Origin: CAVTWH01 sp963794685
Lineage (GTDB): Bacteria > Actinomycetota > Actinomycetes > Mycobacteriales > Micromonosporaceae
Direction of reading: 5' to 3'
Length of the DNA stretch: 64,000 bases
NCBI GenBank assembly: GCA_963794685.1
Contig: CAWCFK010000005.1
Location: 248,001 to 312,000 of the forward strand
Shown: positions 1-8,778 of the stretch, piece after piece
How the letters are laid out: every line of letters starts with the position of its first letter
How positions within the stretch are numbered: position 1 is the stretch's first letter
Notes under the pieces: generated by a model
What the model was told of the DNA's origin: nothing
The model's database searches: none
Seen by the model: the letters and a program-made list of their open reading frames with translations, nothing else
Program-made: the position numbers and the translations under genes

Positions 1-724
1 GGTACTTGTCGGCGTCGGCGTGCGGTTCGTCCCGGGTGTTGATGATCGGGCGCTTGAGAGTCGTCTCCAGCCCGACCTCGACCTCGAAGAAGTCGGCGCG
101 CTGGGAGATCTGGAAGCCCGCCGTCTGGCCGTCCTGGCCGCGCCCCACCCGTCCGGCGCCGCAGACGATCTGCCGGGTGACGAAGAACGGGGTGAGGAAC
201 TGCACGATGTCGGCGAATGCGGTCTGCCGCTTCATCAGGTAGTTCTCGTGGGCGCCGTAGGAGGCGCCTTTGTTGTCGGTGTTGTTCTTGTAGAGGTGGA
301 TCGGCGCGGCGCCGGGGATGGTCGCCGCCCGCCGGGCCGCCTCGGCCATCACCCGCTCCCCCGACTTGTCCCACAGCACCGCGTCGCGCGGGTTGGTGAC
401 CTCCGGGGTCGAGTACTCCGGGTGGGCGTGGTCGACGTAGAGCCGGGCGCCGTTGGTGAGGATGACGTTGGCCAGGCCCAGATCCTCGTCGGCGAGCGCC
501 TCGGAGGGGTCGTAGAGGGCGCCGGAATAGGTGAAACCGCGTGCGTCGCGCAGCGGCGACTCTTCTTCGTAGTCCCACCGGGCCCGTCCATTTCGGGACA
601 ATTCGGGCCGAGCGCCGTAGGCGTTGACGATCTGGGAGGACGTCACCATCGGGTTGGCACCCGGCTGCCCCGGCACCGAGATGCCGTACTCGATCTCAGT
701 GCCCATGACCCGACGCACGCTCAT
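1..724 (-). CDS. dop: Dop, Pup deamidase/depupylase (5' part; C-terminus beyond window)
   Basis: About 241 N-terminal residues are present. The protein opens MSVRRVMGTEIEYGISVPG, the Dop hallmark (PafA instead begins around FGIETEFG). LYVDHAHPEYSTPE near residue 95-108 contains the Asp equivalent to the Dop catalytic aspartate (D98 here), and QTAGFQISQRADFFEVEVG is typical of the carboxylate-amine-ligase-like fold. Dop deamidates Pup-Gln and removes Pup from substrates of the Mpa-20S proteasome in the cytoplasm. The start at ATG 724 is favoured over the internal ATG at 706 because a TAAGCT hexamer lies 7 nt upstream of 724. Partner genes pup and prcBA would be expected to the left. Its usual neighbour arc lies 18 kb away, beyond a glycan locus. 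Confidence 0.95.
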   Translation of the reverse strand, partial: MSVRRVMGTEIEYGISVPGQPGANPMVTSSQIVNAYGARPELSRNGRARWDYEEESPLRDARGFTYSGALYDPSEALADEDLGLANVILTNGARLYVDHAHPEYSTPEVTNPRDAVLWDKSGERVMAEAARRAATIPGAAPIHLYKNNTDNKGASYGAHENYLMKRQTAFADIVQFLTPFFVTRQIVCGAGRVGRGQDGQTAGFQISQRADFFEVEVGLETTLKRPIINTRDEPHADADKY

Positions 725-1720
725 ACCGGCCAGCTTAGTCGACACCCTGACAACACCCCGATACTGACAGGCAGCAACAGCCGTTCCGGGAGTCACCGCC
801 GCCTCGTCGCGCGCCCGCCGGGCGCTGCCTACCCGTTGCCCCGGGCAGCCCTGGCGCCGGTATCGGGCCTCCGCCCGATCGGCCGCGCGGGCCTGACCTC
901 ACTTCGCCGCGCAGCAGCCCGGTCGACCGCGCCCGCGCAATCCCGGCTCGCCAGCGGCCAGCCGGTCCCGGAAGTTGGACAGTAGAGACTAGCGAGATCC
1001 GGTCGGGCAGGCCCGGTCTCGGGCCGTACGTCAGTCGAGCCGCATGCGCACCGTGTCGGCCGCGTCGCGATCCGTGTTTCTCCCTCGCCGGAAAAACCGG
1101 GGCCGCACCGAGAATCCGCCGGCAACCCCACGGCGACATAAGACCGTGACGGACCAGGCCCGACCCGGACAGGGGGTTAACCAACAGGTACTTGCAAATT
1201 ACCAAACGCCCGCTTTGTTGGCGAAGTCGGGCGGAGCAGCACCTGGAACGGGCCGCTACCGCTTCACCTGAGCCGGGCGTGAAACGGACAATCTCGGCAT
1301 TTCCCAGGCCCCGGGCCCGTGGTGGCCGGTGTACACATTGTGGCACTATTACTCTCGCCCCGGAGACGGGGACCATCCGAGGCGCGGGGTCACCGACACC
1401 ACACCCCTCGGACTTTGTGTGTTTACGGATCTTTTCGAGACTGGGAGAGGAATGCAATGAGGCGCAGCGGAACCCAGGGGGTCAGGCCGCGGCCCTGTTG
1501 GTCCGGCCGGCAGGTGGCCTCCTGACCTTTGGGCGTCCGCGCCGATGACGGCGCCTCCAGCCGGTGAATTATGTGCCGACGTGCCGCACCGACGTCCCGC
1601 CTGTGGTGCTCGACACGGCCCGCTATTCCAAGGAAATCGGTAAACCCCCCAACTGATGTCGCTCACACAGGGCCTTGAAGACCTGGCACTACGTTGTGAA
1701 GCGGGCAAGAAAGAGCACTA
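725..1720. other. Long intergenic region between dop and the glycan exporter
   Basis: About 1 kb without a convincing gene. Open frames here lack recognisable motifs and a sensible start. The right half (about 1100-1720) is lower in GC than the surroundings. It contains a pairing GGTCAGG (1480-1486) with CCTGACC (1521-1527) enclosing further GC-rich pairing, so a structured leader for the exporter operon is possible. A 22-codon ORF starts at ATG 1457 after GGGAGAGGA; I cannot tell if it is translated. The region probably holds the exporter promoter and the left boundary of the glycan insertion. Confidence 0.4.
732..737 (-). promoter_or_regulatory. -10-like hexamer TAAGCT of dop (possible leaderless start)
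   Basis: TAAGCT lies 7 nt before the dop ATG at 724, with no Shine-Dalgarno sequence between. The same TANNNT spacing recurs at many starts in this window. No clear -35 box is visible. Confidence 0.5.
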
Positions 1721-2500
1721 ATGGCGTATAAAGATCTGGTCCGCGAACTAGCCGCCACAGAATTCAAGCTCAAGTATCAGGGCTCGGTCCTCGGGTACGT
1801 GTGGTCGTTCATGAAGCCACTGATGCTGTTCGCCGTACTGTACGTGGTCTTCACGAAGTTCGTGAAGATCCCCGGCGGCGACATCGAGCACTACTCGTTG
1901 TACCTGCTGCTCGGTATCGTGCTGTGGAGCTACTTCACCGACTCGACCAATACGGCGATGAGCTCCATCGTGGACCGCGGGGACCTTATCCGCAAGGTGT
2001 ACTTTCCGCGGATCGTGATCGTGGTCGCGGCCAGCCTCAGCTCGCTCATCACATTGGTCCTGAACCTCGCGGTCGTCTTCATCTTCATGGCAGTGGTACA
2101 GATTCCGGTGCACCTGACCATACCGCTTTTCCTGCTGGTGGTGGCCGAACTTTACATGATGTCGCTGGGCTGCTCCTTGTTGCTCTCGGCGTTGTATGTG
2201 AAGTTCCGGGATTTCCGGCATATCTGGGAGGTGGGGCTGCAGATTCTGTTCTATGCCTCCCCCATCATCTATCCGTTGAACATGGTGCCGCGCAGCGTCG
2301 TTCCGCTGCTGGCGTTGAGCCCGATAACCCAGATCGTCCAAGATGCCCGCTGGCTGCTCATCACACCCAAGACGCAGACCGCGGCGGACAGTCTGCACAT
2401 GCCATGGTTGCTTGTCCCGTACCTGCTGCCGCTGCTCATCCTGTGGATCGGCTACAGCTATTTCAACCGCACTGCGGCGGCCTTCGCGGAGGAGATTTAG
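1721..2500 (+). CDS. wzm: ABC-2 type polysaccharide export permease (Wzm/TagG-like)
   Basis: 259 aa with about six hydrophobic membrane segments. The N-terminus (FKLKYQGSVLGYVWSFMKP) is the signature start of ABC-2 polysaccharide exporters such as Wzm, KpsM and TagG. With the ATPase 2 bp downstream it would move a lipid-linked glycan from the cytoplasmic to the outer face of the membrane. AAGAAAGAG before ATG 1721 is the likely ribosome-binding site. First gene of the exporter pair. It sits about 1 kb from dop and reads away from it. The glycan identity cannot be deduced from the permease. Confidence 0.9.
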   Translation: MAYKDLVRELAATEFKLKYQGSVLGYVWSFMKPLMLFAVLYVVFTKFVKIPGGDIEHYSLYLLLGIVLWSYFTDSTNTAMSSIVDRGDLIRKVYFPRIVIVVAASLSSLITLVLNLAVVFIFMAVVQIPVHLTIPLFLLVVAELYMMSLGCSLLLSALYVKFRDFRHIWEVGLQILFYASPIIYPLNMVPRSVVPLLALSPITQIVQDARWLLITPKTQTAADSLHMPWLLVPYLLPLLILWIGYSYFNRTAAAFAEEI

Positions 2501-2502
2501 CG

Positions 2503-3714
2503 ATGGAAGACGTTGTTGTCTCAGTCAAGGATGTCGGCAAGGTCTTCCAGATCCCCAAGGAGCGCCACCGGTCGCTGAAGAGGCTGGTGCTGTCGCTGGG
2601 GCGGCACAGCGGCTACCGCAGGTTCGAGGCGATCGAGAGCGTGGATTTCGAGGTCCACCGGGGCGAGTTCTTCGGCATCATCGGCCAGAACGGCAGCGGC
2701 AAGAGCACGCTCTTGAAGATCCTGGCGGGAATCTACGTGCCGACGCGGGGGAAGGTGAACATCGACGGCCGCCTGTCGCCCTTCATCGAGTTGGGCGTCG
2801 GCTTCAACCACGAGCTGACCGCGCGTGAGAACGTGTTTCTGAACGGCGCGATTCTGGGCATGAGCCGCGCCGAGATCGCCGAACAGCTGGACGAGATCAT
2901 CCGGTTCGCTGAGCTCGAGCAGTTCGTCGACCAGAAGATCAAGAATTTTTCGTCGGGCATGCTGGTGCGGTTGGCGTTTTCGGTGGCCATTCGCGCCCGT
3001 GCGGATGTCCTCCTGATCGACGAAGTGCTGGCCGTGGGTGACGCCAACTTCCAGCAGAAGTGCTTCAACGTGTTCCGACGCCTGAAGGCCGAGGGCAAGA
3101 CGATCATCTTTGTGAGCCACGACCTGGCCTCGATCAAGGAGTTTTCGGACCGGGTGCTGCTGCTCAACAAGGGCAAGACCTACGGCGTCTTCAGCGCCGT
3201 CGACGCCATCGCCAAGTATTCCAAGCTCAACCAGGCGCGGGTGACCAATGAGCTGGAGAGACTCGGCCACGGTGGGGAGCGCGAGCACCAGCTGAATCGG
3301 CCGCACATCAAGAACGTGGAGCTGCTGAACAAGGCCGGGGAGAGCATCCGGGCCATTTCCTGTCATGACCCGCTGCGGGTAAGGCTGACGGTGGCCAACC
3401 CGGACGAGTTGCCCCTGGCGGTGGGGGTGGCGATCTATCGCACCGCCGACAATCTCTACTGCTTCGGTACCAACACCAATGTGGACGACGTCGAACTGAA
3501 GCCGGAGAAGTCCGTCACCGTCGACATCGAGTACCCGAGGTTCCCGTTGCAGCGCGGGACCTATGACCTTACGGTCGGCGTGTTCGACTCCACGCTGTCA
3601 GCAACCTACGAGATGATGGACCACGTCCTGGATTTCGAGGCCGTGCAGGACAACGGCGCCGAGGGCGTCACCTTCATCGAGCACACATGGGAACAGCAGA
3701 CAGGCGACCGATGA
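2503..3714 (+). CDS. wzt: ABC polysaccharide export ATPase with C-terminal glycan-binding-type domain (Wzt-like)
   Basis: 403 aa. The nucleotide-binding domain occupies residues 1-245: Walker A GQNGSGKST (61-69), signature FSSGM (150-154), Walker B LLIDE (171-175), H-loop His207. Residues about 265-400 form a beta-rich C-terminal extension like the Wzt domain that recognises the modified non-reducing end of O-antigen. The frame is open far upstream, but ATG 2503, 2 bp after the permease stop and preceded by GGAGGA, is the natural start. The extension suggests export coupled to a terminal glycan modification, as in ABC-dependent O9a-type systems; that coupling is inference here. Confidence 0.92.
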   Translation: MEDVVVSVKDVGKVFQIPKERHRSLKRLVLSLGRHSGYRRFEAIESVDFEVHRGEFFGIIGQNGSGKSTLLKILAGIYVPTRGKVNIDGRLSPFIELGVGFNHELTARENVFLNGAILGMSRAEIAEQLDEIIRFAELEQFVDQKIKNFSSGMLVRLAFSVAIRARADVLLIDEVLAVGDANFQQKCFNVFRRLKAEGKTIIFVSHDLASIKEFSDRVLLLNKGKTYGVFSAVDAIAKYSKLNQARVTNELERLGHGGEREHQLNRPHIKNVELLNKAGESIRAISCHDPLRVRLTVANPDELPLAVGVAIYRTADNLYCFGTNTNVDDVELKPEKSVTVDIEYPRFPLQRGTYDLTVGVFDSTLSATYEMMDHVLDFEAVQDNGAEGVTFIEHTWEQQTGDR

Positions 3715-4225
3715 AGGCGACCAGTGCCCTTCTCGCTCTCAACGCCGGCCCTCGCTGCGCCCACTGCTCGACGGCGTGACGCGGCAGAAGACCGAACCGA
3801 TGACGAGGTGCCGCTGAGCGACAGCGGCTCCCCGGACAGAACCGTGACGATCCCCCGCCGCGGCCGCAGCGTAACGGTGTGGTCAGCCGGTTGCGCGGCG
3901 GCACCGCTCGCACCGACTCGGTGACCGAGCCACGCCACTACCCCGGCTCATCGCAGCGCCAGCGACTCTTGATCCACACCAGCCGCGGGCGGCGGCCACC
4001 GACCGTAGGTCCCACGGCCGGGTCACTCGCTGGCCCGTCAACGCAGTCCACAATGGAGCTTCAGCCGATCCTCGGTACCGCCACCATTGGCGGCAAAGGC
4101 ATCGGCCACGCCGGCGGCGCACCATCACCGCCGATCCCACCGCTCTGACCGATCCGGCGACGAGCGTCGGCGTCAGTCCGTCAGGGAAGCGCCGTAGGGC
4201 GCCGGGAAGCAGCGACTGCCTCCCG
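3715..4225. other. Intergenic region downstream of the exporter
   Basis: About 510 bp with no convincing gene. An ATG at 3713 overlaps the ATPase stop (ATGA) and opens a 22-codon frame ending at 3781 (begins MKATSALLALNAG); it could be the stub of a lost coupled gene or a leader peptide. The remaining open frames on both strands have no motifs. It separates the exporter from the oppositely oriented glycosyltransferase and may be a recombination junction. Confidence 0.35.
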
Positions 4226-5185
4226 TTACCCCACGAGACTCCTGAGCCAGCTAGGAATCATGCCCCGCCGCCGAATGAGGCCGTGAAAGGTACCGACCAC
4301 TATGGCGACGAGCTGGGCGAGGCGCCTCGGCCCGCTCACGATCGAGATGATCATTCCGCGGGTCTCCCGCCGGATGACGGCGAGCACCCAACCTGGACGC
4401 CTGCGGAAATTCCGGAACAGCAGATCGATGGTGTTGCGGGCGATGTAGTAGCGACGGAACGGCGAATGGTACTGATACGTGATCATCTTGCCGTTACGAC
4501 GGCGCACCGGGATGCCGAACGGCCGCAGTTCGGCGGGGCGTCCGATGGAATGCTGTACGTCGGTGCCCTTGGCCACCGCGATCCGGAATCCGCGGTCGCG
4601 TATGCGAAGGCAGTACTCCGTGTCGACGCAGTCGATGACCAACCGCTCCTCGAACAGGCCGGCCGCCTCAAGACATGCACGGCTGATCACGAAGCCCGTC
4701 TGTATCGCCTCGGGGACGAGGCCGAATCCTTCGGGCGACACCCACGTCGGCAGCGACGGGACCCCGTTCACCGAGTCGACGCAGACGATGCCGATGTTGG
4801 TCACCGGGTTCGCGCGCTCGAACACGTCGAGCGCCGTCGCCACGTAGTCGCTCGGGAGAACCGTGTCCTGGTCGAGGTTGACGACGTACGTGGCGCCATC
4901 GGCGAGCGCTTCGCGCACGCCGATGTTGAGCGCGGTCGCGATGCCCGAATTGCTCTCTATACGCCGCACGGTGACACCCGAGGCAGCGACGCGCTCGAAT
5001 ACGCCGCCCGGGTCGGTTCCGGTGCCGTCGTCGACCACGATGACCCGATCCACCTGGGCTGCGAGGGTGCTCAGTCGGGCCGGGAACAGGTCGTCTGGAT
5101 GATATGCGGGAACGACAGCGACAACGCGATGGTGGAGCGCGGGCGCTAACTGACTGTCGACGCCGGGCAGTCTCGAAGCGGGCAC
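4226..5185 (-). CDS. GT2 glycosyltransferase (rhamnosyltransferase-like)
   Basis: 319 aa, GT-A fold. The nucleotide-sugar region begins VVAVVPAYHPDD (about 21-33) and VIVVDDGTG. NLDQDTVLP carries the DXD-type metal motif, and DCVDTEYCLRIRDRG is the catalytic-base region found in RfbF/WbbL-like rhamnosyltransferases. The C-terminal 60 residues are basic and hydrophobic, fitting membrane association. It starts at GTG 5185 with TAGACT 6 nt upstream. Leucine is often CTC rather than CTG, unlike arc or the exporters to the right, which suggests foreign origin together with 5221-7022. The sugar donor is unknown. Confidence 0.85.
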   Translation of the reverse strand: MPASRLPGVDSQLAPALHHRVVAVVPAYHPDDLFPARLSTLAAQVDRVIVVDDGTGTDPGGVFERVAASGVTVRRIESNSGIATALNIGVREALADGATYVVNLDQDTVLPSDYVATALDVFERANPVTNIGIVCVDSVNGVPSLPTWVSPEGFGLVPEAIQTGFVISRACLEAAGLFEERLVIDCVDTEYCLRIRDRGFRIAVAKGTDVQHSIGRPAELRPFGIPVRRRNGKMITYQYHSPFRRYYIARNTIDLLFRNFRRRPGWVLAVIRRETRGMIISIVSGPRRLAQLVAIVVGTFHGLIRRRGMIPSWLRSLVG

Positions 5186-5191
5186 TACGGT

Positions 5192-5197
5192 AGTCTA
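5192..5197 (-). promoter_or_regulatory. -10-like hexamer TAGACT of the GT2 gene at 5185
   Basis: TAGACT is exactly 6 nt before GTG 5185, and no ribosome-binding site separates them. This supports both the start codon and a leaderless transcript. Confidence 0.5.
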
Positions 5198-5220
5198 CGT
5201 TCACCGTCGAAAGGATCAAG

Positions 5221-5508
5221 TTGCCCGTGCCTTCTGACCCGAAGCAGACCTGGTCGGATGCGATTCCCGGGTTGCGGTTGAGCCGCGAGGAGCACCTCGC
5301 CGAGGACCGACTCGCGCAGACCGACCGCATGATCGGCCTCGAACAGCAGCGCAACGAGCTCCGCAAGGCATCACTTGCAGGCCCGAGCGAGACGGCCGCG
5401 ATCGAGGCAACACACGCCATCCATGTGTCACTAGGCCGGCGGATCGGTCGGGCAGCGCTGCGTCGGATGCCGTTGCTGCGACGCATCAAGCGGCGAGTGC
5501 TGCGATGA
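5221..5508 (+). CDS. Small basic protein of unknown function coupled to a glycosyltransferase
   Basis: 95 aa from TTG 5221 (AAAGGA 6 nt upstream), or 93 aa from GTG 5227. I recognise no family. Residues about 20-50 are charged and helix-forming with coiled-coil character (EEHLAEDRLAQTDRMIGLEQ). The C-terminus is strongly basic (RRMPLLRRIKRRVLR), as in peripheral membrane or nucleic-acid-binding tails. The stop overlaps the next gene's start as ATGA at 5505-5508, so the two are translated together. A role as accessory subunit of the glycosyltransferase is an inference from this coupling only. Confidence 0.65.
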   Translation: MPVPSDPKQTWSDAIPGLRLSREEHLAEDRLAQTDRMIGLEQQRNELRKASLAGPSETAAIEATHAIHVSLGRRIGRAALRRMPLLRRIKRRVLR

Positions 5509-7022
5509 GCAGGATCAATGCGGGGCTGGCATCCCGTCTCGAGCTATGGGTCGACCCGGCCGGCCACTCGGGCCGCGACGTCGAGCGCACGCTGCGCGCT
5601 GCGCTCGAGGCCGGATTCGACCCGGACCGCGTAGCGGTCATCCTCGGCGATTCCGTCGGCGAGGACTTCGCCGGGGTTGCGGAGGCAGGGAAGGCGGCCG
5701 GCGTGGCTGTGCTCTCGGCACATGCCGCCGCGCTGAACGAGCGGCTCGACGCGAGCGGGGCAGACTACCTCTTCGTAGTGCGCCGGGGCCTTCTGCTGCC
5801 CGATGCCGCACTGAAGGCTGTCGCGTTCCTCGACCGCTTTCCCGAGGTGGACCTGGGGTACGGCGACTCGATGACCGAGGACGGCACCCCGCTCCTGCGG
5901 CCCGCCGCGTCACCGATCCGGCTGCGCAGCAGCGATTACCTCGGCCCGGTGGTGGTGGCCCGCATCACGTCGCTGCGCGGGATCGGTGGGTTCCGGGCCG
6001 AGGCGGGCCTCGCCCAGGTCCTCGACCTCGCGCTGCGCATCGACGAGCAGGGTGGCCAGCTCGCCCTGATTCCGCACATGCTCGCCAAAGAAGACCTTGC
6101 CAAAGAGGACTTCGCCGGCACCTCCGCCGCCCAACAACTGGTCGTCGAGCAGGCGCTCGCTCGGGCTGGGGTGCGTGCGACCATCGACGAGGTCGAGCCC
6201 TTCGTCAGGCGGGTCCGCTATGAAATCCACGATGAGCCGCTCGTGTCGATCATTATCCCCACCCGGGGAACGCCCGCGAGCATCGCGGGTTCGTCGCGCG
6301 TGCTCGTGCTCGAGGCGATCCGCGGCATCGTGGAGCGATCGACGTACGGAAACCTCGAGTTCGTCGTCGTCGCCGACGCAGAGACGCCCGGCGAGGTCGT
6401 CGACGCCCTGAAAGACCTCTGCGGCGACCGGCTGCGACTGGTGCTCTGGGATGCGCCGTTCAATTTCAGCGCGAAGATGAACCGCGGTGCTGCCGCCGCG
6501 AGGGGCGACTACCTGCTGCTGCTCAATGATGATGTCGAGGTCGTGTCCGAGGACTGGATCGAGTCGATGCTCGGCCTTGCCCAGCAGCGTGGGGTGGGCA
6601 TCGTCGGAGCGTTGCTCTTCTTCGAAGACAGTACGGTCCAGCATGCGGGACAGGTCTACACCGGCGGTGTCGCGGGCCACGCAGCATTCGGCTGGAATGG
6701 CGGGCGCGATGACCCGATCAGCTCGCTCGCCACCGACCACGAGGTGTCGGGCGTCACTGCCGCGTGCGCGCTCATCTCTCGCGACCTCTATTTCGAGATC
6801 GGCGGGTTCACCCTCACGCTGCCCGGCAACTACAACGACGTCGACCTCAACCTGAAGGTGCGCCAGACCGGACGCGCGGCAGTCCTCACACCATGGGCGC
6901 GGCTCTACCACTTCGAGTCGAAGAGTCGGGACCCGAAGATCCTCCCGTCCGACCTCGAGAACCTCCAGCTGCGATGGAAACGACGCATGCAGGTGGAACT
7001 CTATTCGCGCATGATGATGTGA
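5505..7022 (+). CDS. GT2 glycosyltransferase with N-terminal extension (O-antigen biosynthesis type)
   Basis: 505 aa. Residues 1-235 resemble a degenerate GT-A-like domain. Residues about 247-480 form a canonical GT2 domain beginning PLVSIIIPTRG, with FNFSAKMNRGAAAARGDYLL and LLLNDDVEVVSEDWIESM carrying the DXD-type metal site and LPGNYNDVDLNLKVRQTGR the acceptor/base region. This architecture is known from O-antigen and S-layer glycan enzymes that extend rhamnan or similar chains. It overlaps the upstream 95-aa gene by 4 nt. CTC-rich codon use matches 4226-5508. A hairpin right at the stop probably terminates the transcript. Donor and acceptor are unknown. Confidence 0.87.
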   Translation: MSRINAGLASRLELWVDPAGHSGRDVERTLRAALEAGFDPDRVAVILGDSVGEDFAGVAEAGKAAGVAVLSAHAAALNERLDASGADYLFVVRRGLLLPDAALKAVAFLDRFPEVDLGYGDSMTEDGTPLLRPAASPIRLRSSDYLGPVVVARITSLRGIGGFRAEAGLAQVLDLALRIDEQGGQLALIPHMLAKEDLAKEDFAGTSAAQQLVVEQALARAGVRATIDEVEPFVRRVRYEIHDEPLVSIIIPTRGTPASIAGSSRVLVLEAIRGIVERSTYGNLEFVVVADAETPGEVVDALKDLCGDRLRLVLWDAPFNFSAKMNRGAAAARGDYLLLLNDDVEVVSEDWIESMLGLAQQRGVGIVGALLFFEDSTVQHAGQVYTGGVAGHAAFGWNGGRDDPISSLATDHEVSGVTAACALISRDLYFEIGGFTLTLPGNYNDVDLNLKVRQTGRAAVLTPWARLYHFESKSRDPKILPSDLENLQLRWKRRMQVELYSRMMM

Positions 7023-7053
7023 GCGGCCGACCCGCCGGCCTGTCGGCCGCTCA
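7020..7053. terminator. Hairpin terminator at the end of the GT2 gene
   Basis: Twelve-base arms (TGAGCGGCCGAC and GTCGGCCGCTCA) flank a 10-nt loop and begin inside the stop codon. There is no T-tract. It lies between convergent genes, so it could serve both. Confidence 0.6.
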
Positions 7054-7120
7054 AGCTATCGGCCACCTGGGCGCGATCAACAATTGTCTGTAGCCCGCTT
7101 CGGGACAGGGTCTGGTCGGG

Positions 7121-8620
7121 TCAGCCTGCGTAGCGGACGGGGGCGACCCCGGCGAGGGACGGTGGGCGGTCATTGGCGGTGCCTCGGGGCGTAACCTCCG
7201 CCGCCTCGTGGCGTCGATGATTGCCGACAAGCTCCCGCAGCGGCCGGGCCGCCAGCTCGACCGTTCCGGTGGCGCCGAGCGCGACCCCCATCGCGAACAC
7301 CCCCACAGCGGTCGGCCATCCCCAGACGTCGAAAAAGAAGATCTGCGCCGCCGTACCGAGGATGATCGCGCGAGCAGCGACGGATCGCAGCCGCCAGTAC
7401 AGGCCGACCGTGGCGATCAGCAGGCTGACGAGTCCGAAAAGACCGAAGTCGTACCAGACCGTCACGTAGGTGTTGTCGAAGACCTGCGCCTGACCGTCCT
7501 GGATGGGGTGGTCGTGGAAGTACCGGAAGTTGGTGTTCGGCCCGTGGCCGAACACGATGGTGACCGGGCTGTCGGTGATCCCATGCAGGCCGGCCTTGAT
7601 CCGGGCGATCCGCGCGCCCCCGCTGATCCCGGCCGTCGATCCGGTCACGCGGGAGACCGTCGCCGAGCCGGCCGATCCCGGCGCGGACGATGCGGGTGAC
7701 GAGTCCCTTCCACGCAACATGTCCGGTGTCCCCACCACCATCGCGGCGGCGACGGCGAAGATGGCCAGCGCGGCGCCGAGACCTCGCCAGGTGAGCCGTC
7801 GGCGCTGGTACACCAGCCACACCAGGACACCCAGCAGCATGCCGATCCAGGCGCTGCGGGTCCCGGAGAGCACCAGTCCCACGACGCTGGCGGTGAACGG
7901 TACATACCAGAGCCGGCCGCGGACGGTTAGTGCGACCAGCGCCGTACCCATCGCAAAGGCGCCGAAGATGAGCGGGTGGCCCGCGATGCCGGCCGCCCGG
8001 GTCGGGTCGAACTTCGAGGTGTACCGCCCGTCGAAGGCCAACTGGTCGAAGCCGGGCCAGGTACCGGTGGTCGTCTGGATCTTCGCCAGGATCGCGATGG
8101 GGACGCTGCTCCACGCGAACGCCCGGGCCACCCGGATGACCAGTTGAGGATCCTCGCGACCCTCCTCGAACACGTACCAGCAGAGCATGGCGGCGGCGGC
8201 CAGCGGTAGGACCCCGTAGAAGATCGGCCGCAATCCGTGCCAGTGCACCAATGCGGCGATCAGGCCCGATACCGGAAGCAGTGCCGCCAGGACGACGGCC
8301 GGCGACAGTCGGCGCAGGCCGGAGCGCAGCAGGCGGCCCCAGGCGGCGACGACGAACAGCAGCAGCAGTACCCAGTGCAAGGGGTCGATCGGGTAGGCGA
8401 GGTTGATGGTCACCGGGACGCAGAAGGCGATCCCGAACACCGCCCAGGTCACCCGCTCGGGGCGCAGCATCATCCAGCCGAACAGCGCACCGGCGGGTAC
8501 CGCGAGAAAGCAGCCGTACCGGCCGTCCGCCAGCAGCGCGGCGGCCAGCGCTGCGAGCAGCACGCAGAGGACCCACCAGCGGCGCGGCACGCTCTTTGCC
8601 TTGTCGATCCAACCTCGCAC
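7121..8620 (-). CDS. O-antigen polymerase/ligase-like membrane protein (Wzy_C family)
   Basis: 499 aa, mostly hydrophobic, about 10-12 membrane segments. Features are those of O-antigen ligase/polymerase (WaaL/Wzy): SGTRSAWIGMLLGV in the central segment and a large loop at about 310-390 with GITDSPVTIVFGHGPNTNF and FDNTYVTVWYDFGLFGL. Such proteins polymerise or transfer undecaprenyl-linked glycans on the outer membrane leaflet. In an ABC-exporter locus a polymerase is not required, so transfer of the exported chain to an acceptor is an attractive alternative. GTG 8620 is supported by TAGGAT 6 nt upstream. The C-terminal 40 residues are polar. Confidence 0.82.
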   Translation of the reverse strand: MRGWIDKAKSVPRRWWVLCVLLAALAAALLADGRYGCFLAVPAGALFGWMMLRPERVTWAVFGIAFCVPVTINLAYPIDPLHWVLLLLFVVAAWGRLLRSGLRRLSPAVVLAALLPVSGLIAALVHWHGLRPIFYGVLPLAAAAMLCWYVFEEGREDPQLVIRVARAFAWSSVPIAILAKIQTTTGTWPGFDQLAFDGRYTSKFDPTRAAGIAGHPLIFGAFAMGTALVALTVRGRLWYVPFTASVVGLVLSGTRSAWIGMLLGVLVWLVYQRRRLTWRGLGAALAIFAVAAAMVVGTPDMLRGRDSSPASSAPGSAGSATVSRVTGSTAGISGGARIARIKAGLHGITDSPVTIVFGHGPNTNFRYFHDHPIQDGQAQVFDNTYVTVWYDFGLFGLVSLLIATVGLYWRLRSVAARAIILGTAAQIFFFDVWGWPTAVGVFAMGVALGATGTVELAARPLRELVGNHRRHEAAEVTPRGTANDRPPSLAGVAPVRYAG

Positions 8621-8626
8621 CGTGCG

Positions 8627-8632
8627 ATCCTA
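8627..8632 (-). promoter_or_regulatory. -10-like hexamer TAGGAT of the Wzy/WaaL-like gene
   Basis: TAGGAT sits 6 nt before GTG 8620, the leaderless arrangement seen repeatedly in this window. Confidence 0.5.
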
Positions 8633-8778
8633 GCCGTATTCGACCCGCGGGCTGGGGGCACGTGGGCCGCCCCGGAGGATGCCGAGGTGGTGGCCGTGGG
8701 GTTGTGAGCTAGGCTGGCGCGGTCGCCGAGGCTGGCGACGGTCCGCCGAGCGGATCCCCCTCTGCGTTGGACGGGTCG

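Noticed and set aside
735..1457. 240-codon minus-strand frame after dop
   Set aside because: Arg/Gly/Pro-rich, no recognisable motif or ribosome-binding site, and it crosses the lower-GC leader region.
1801..2502. Upstream extension of the Wzt frame through the permease gene
   Set aside because: The permease in the other frame has clear ABC-2 sequence; ATG 2503 with GGAGGA is the natural start.
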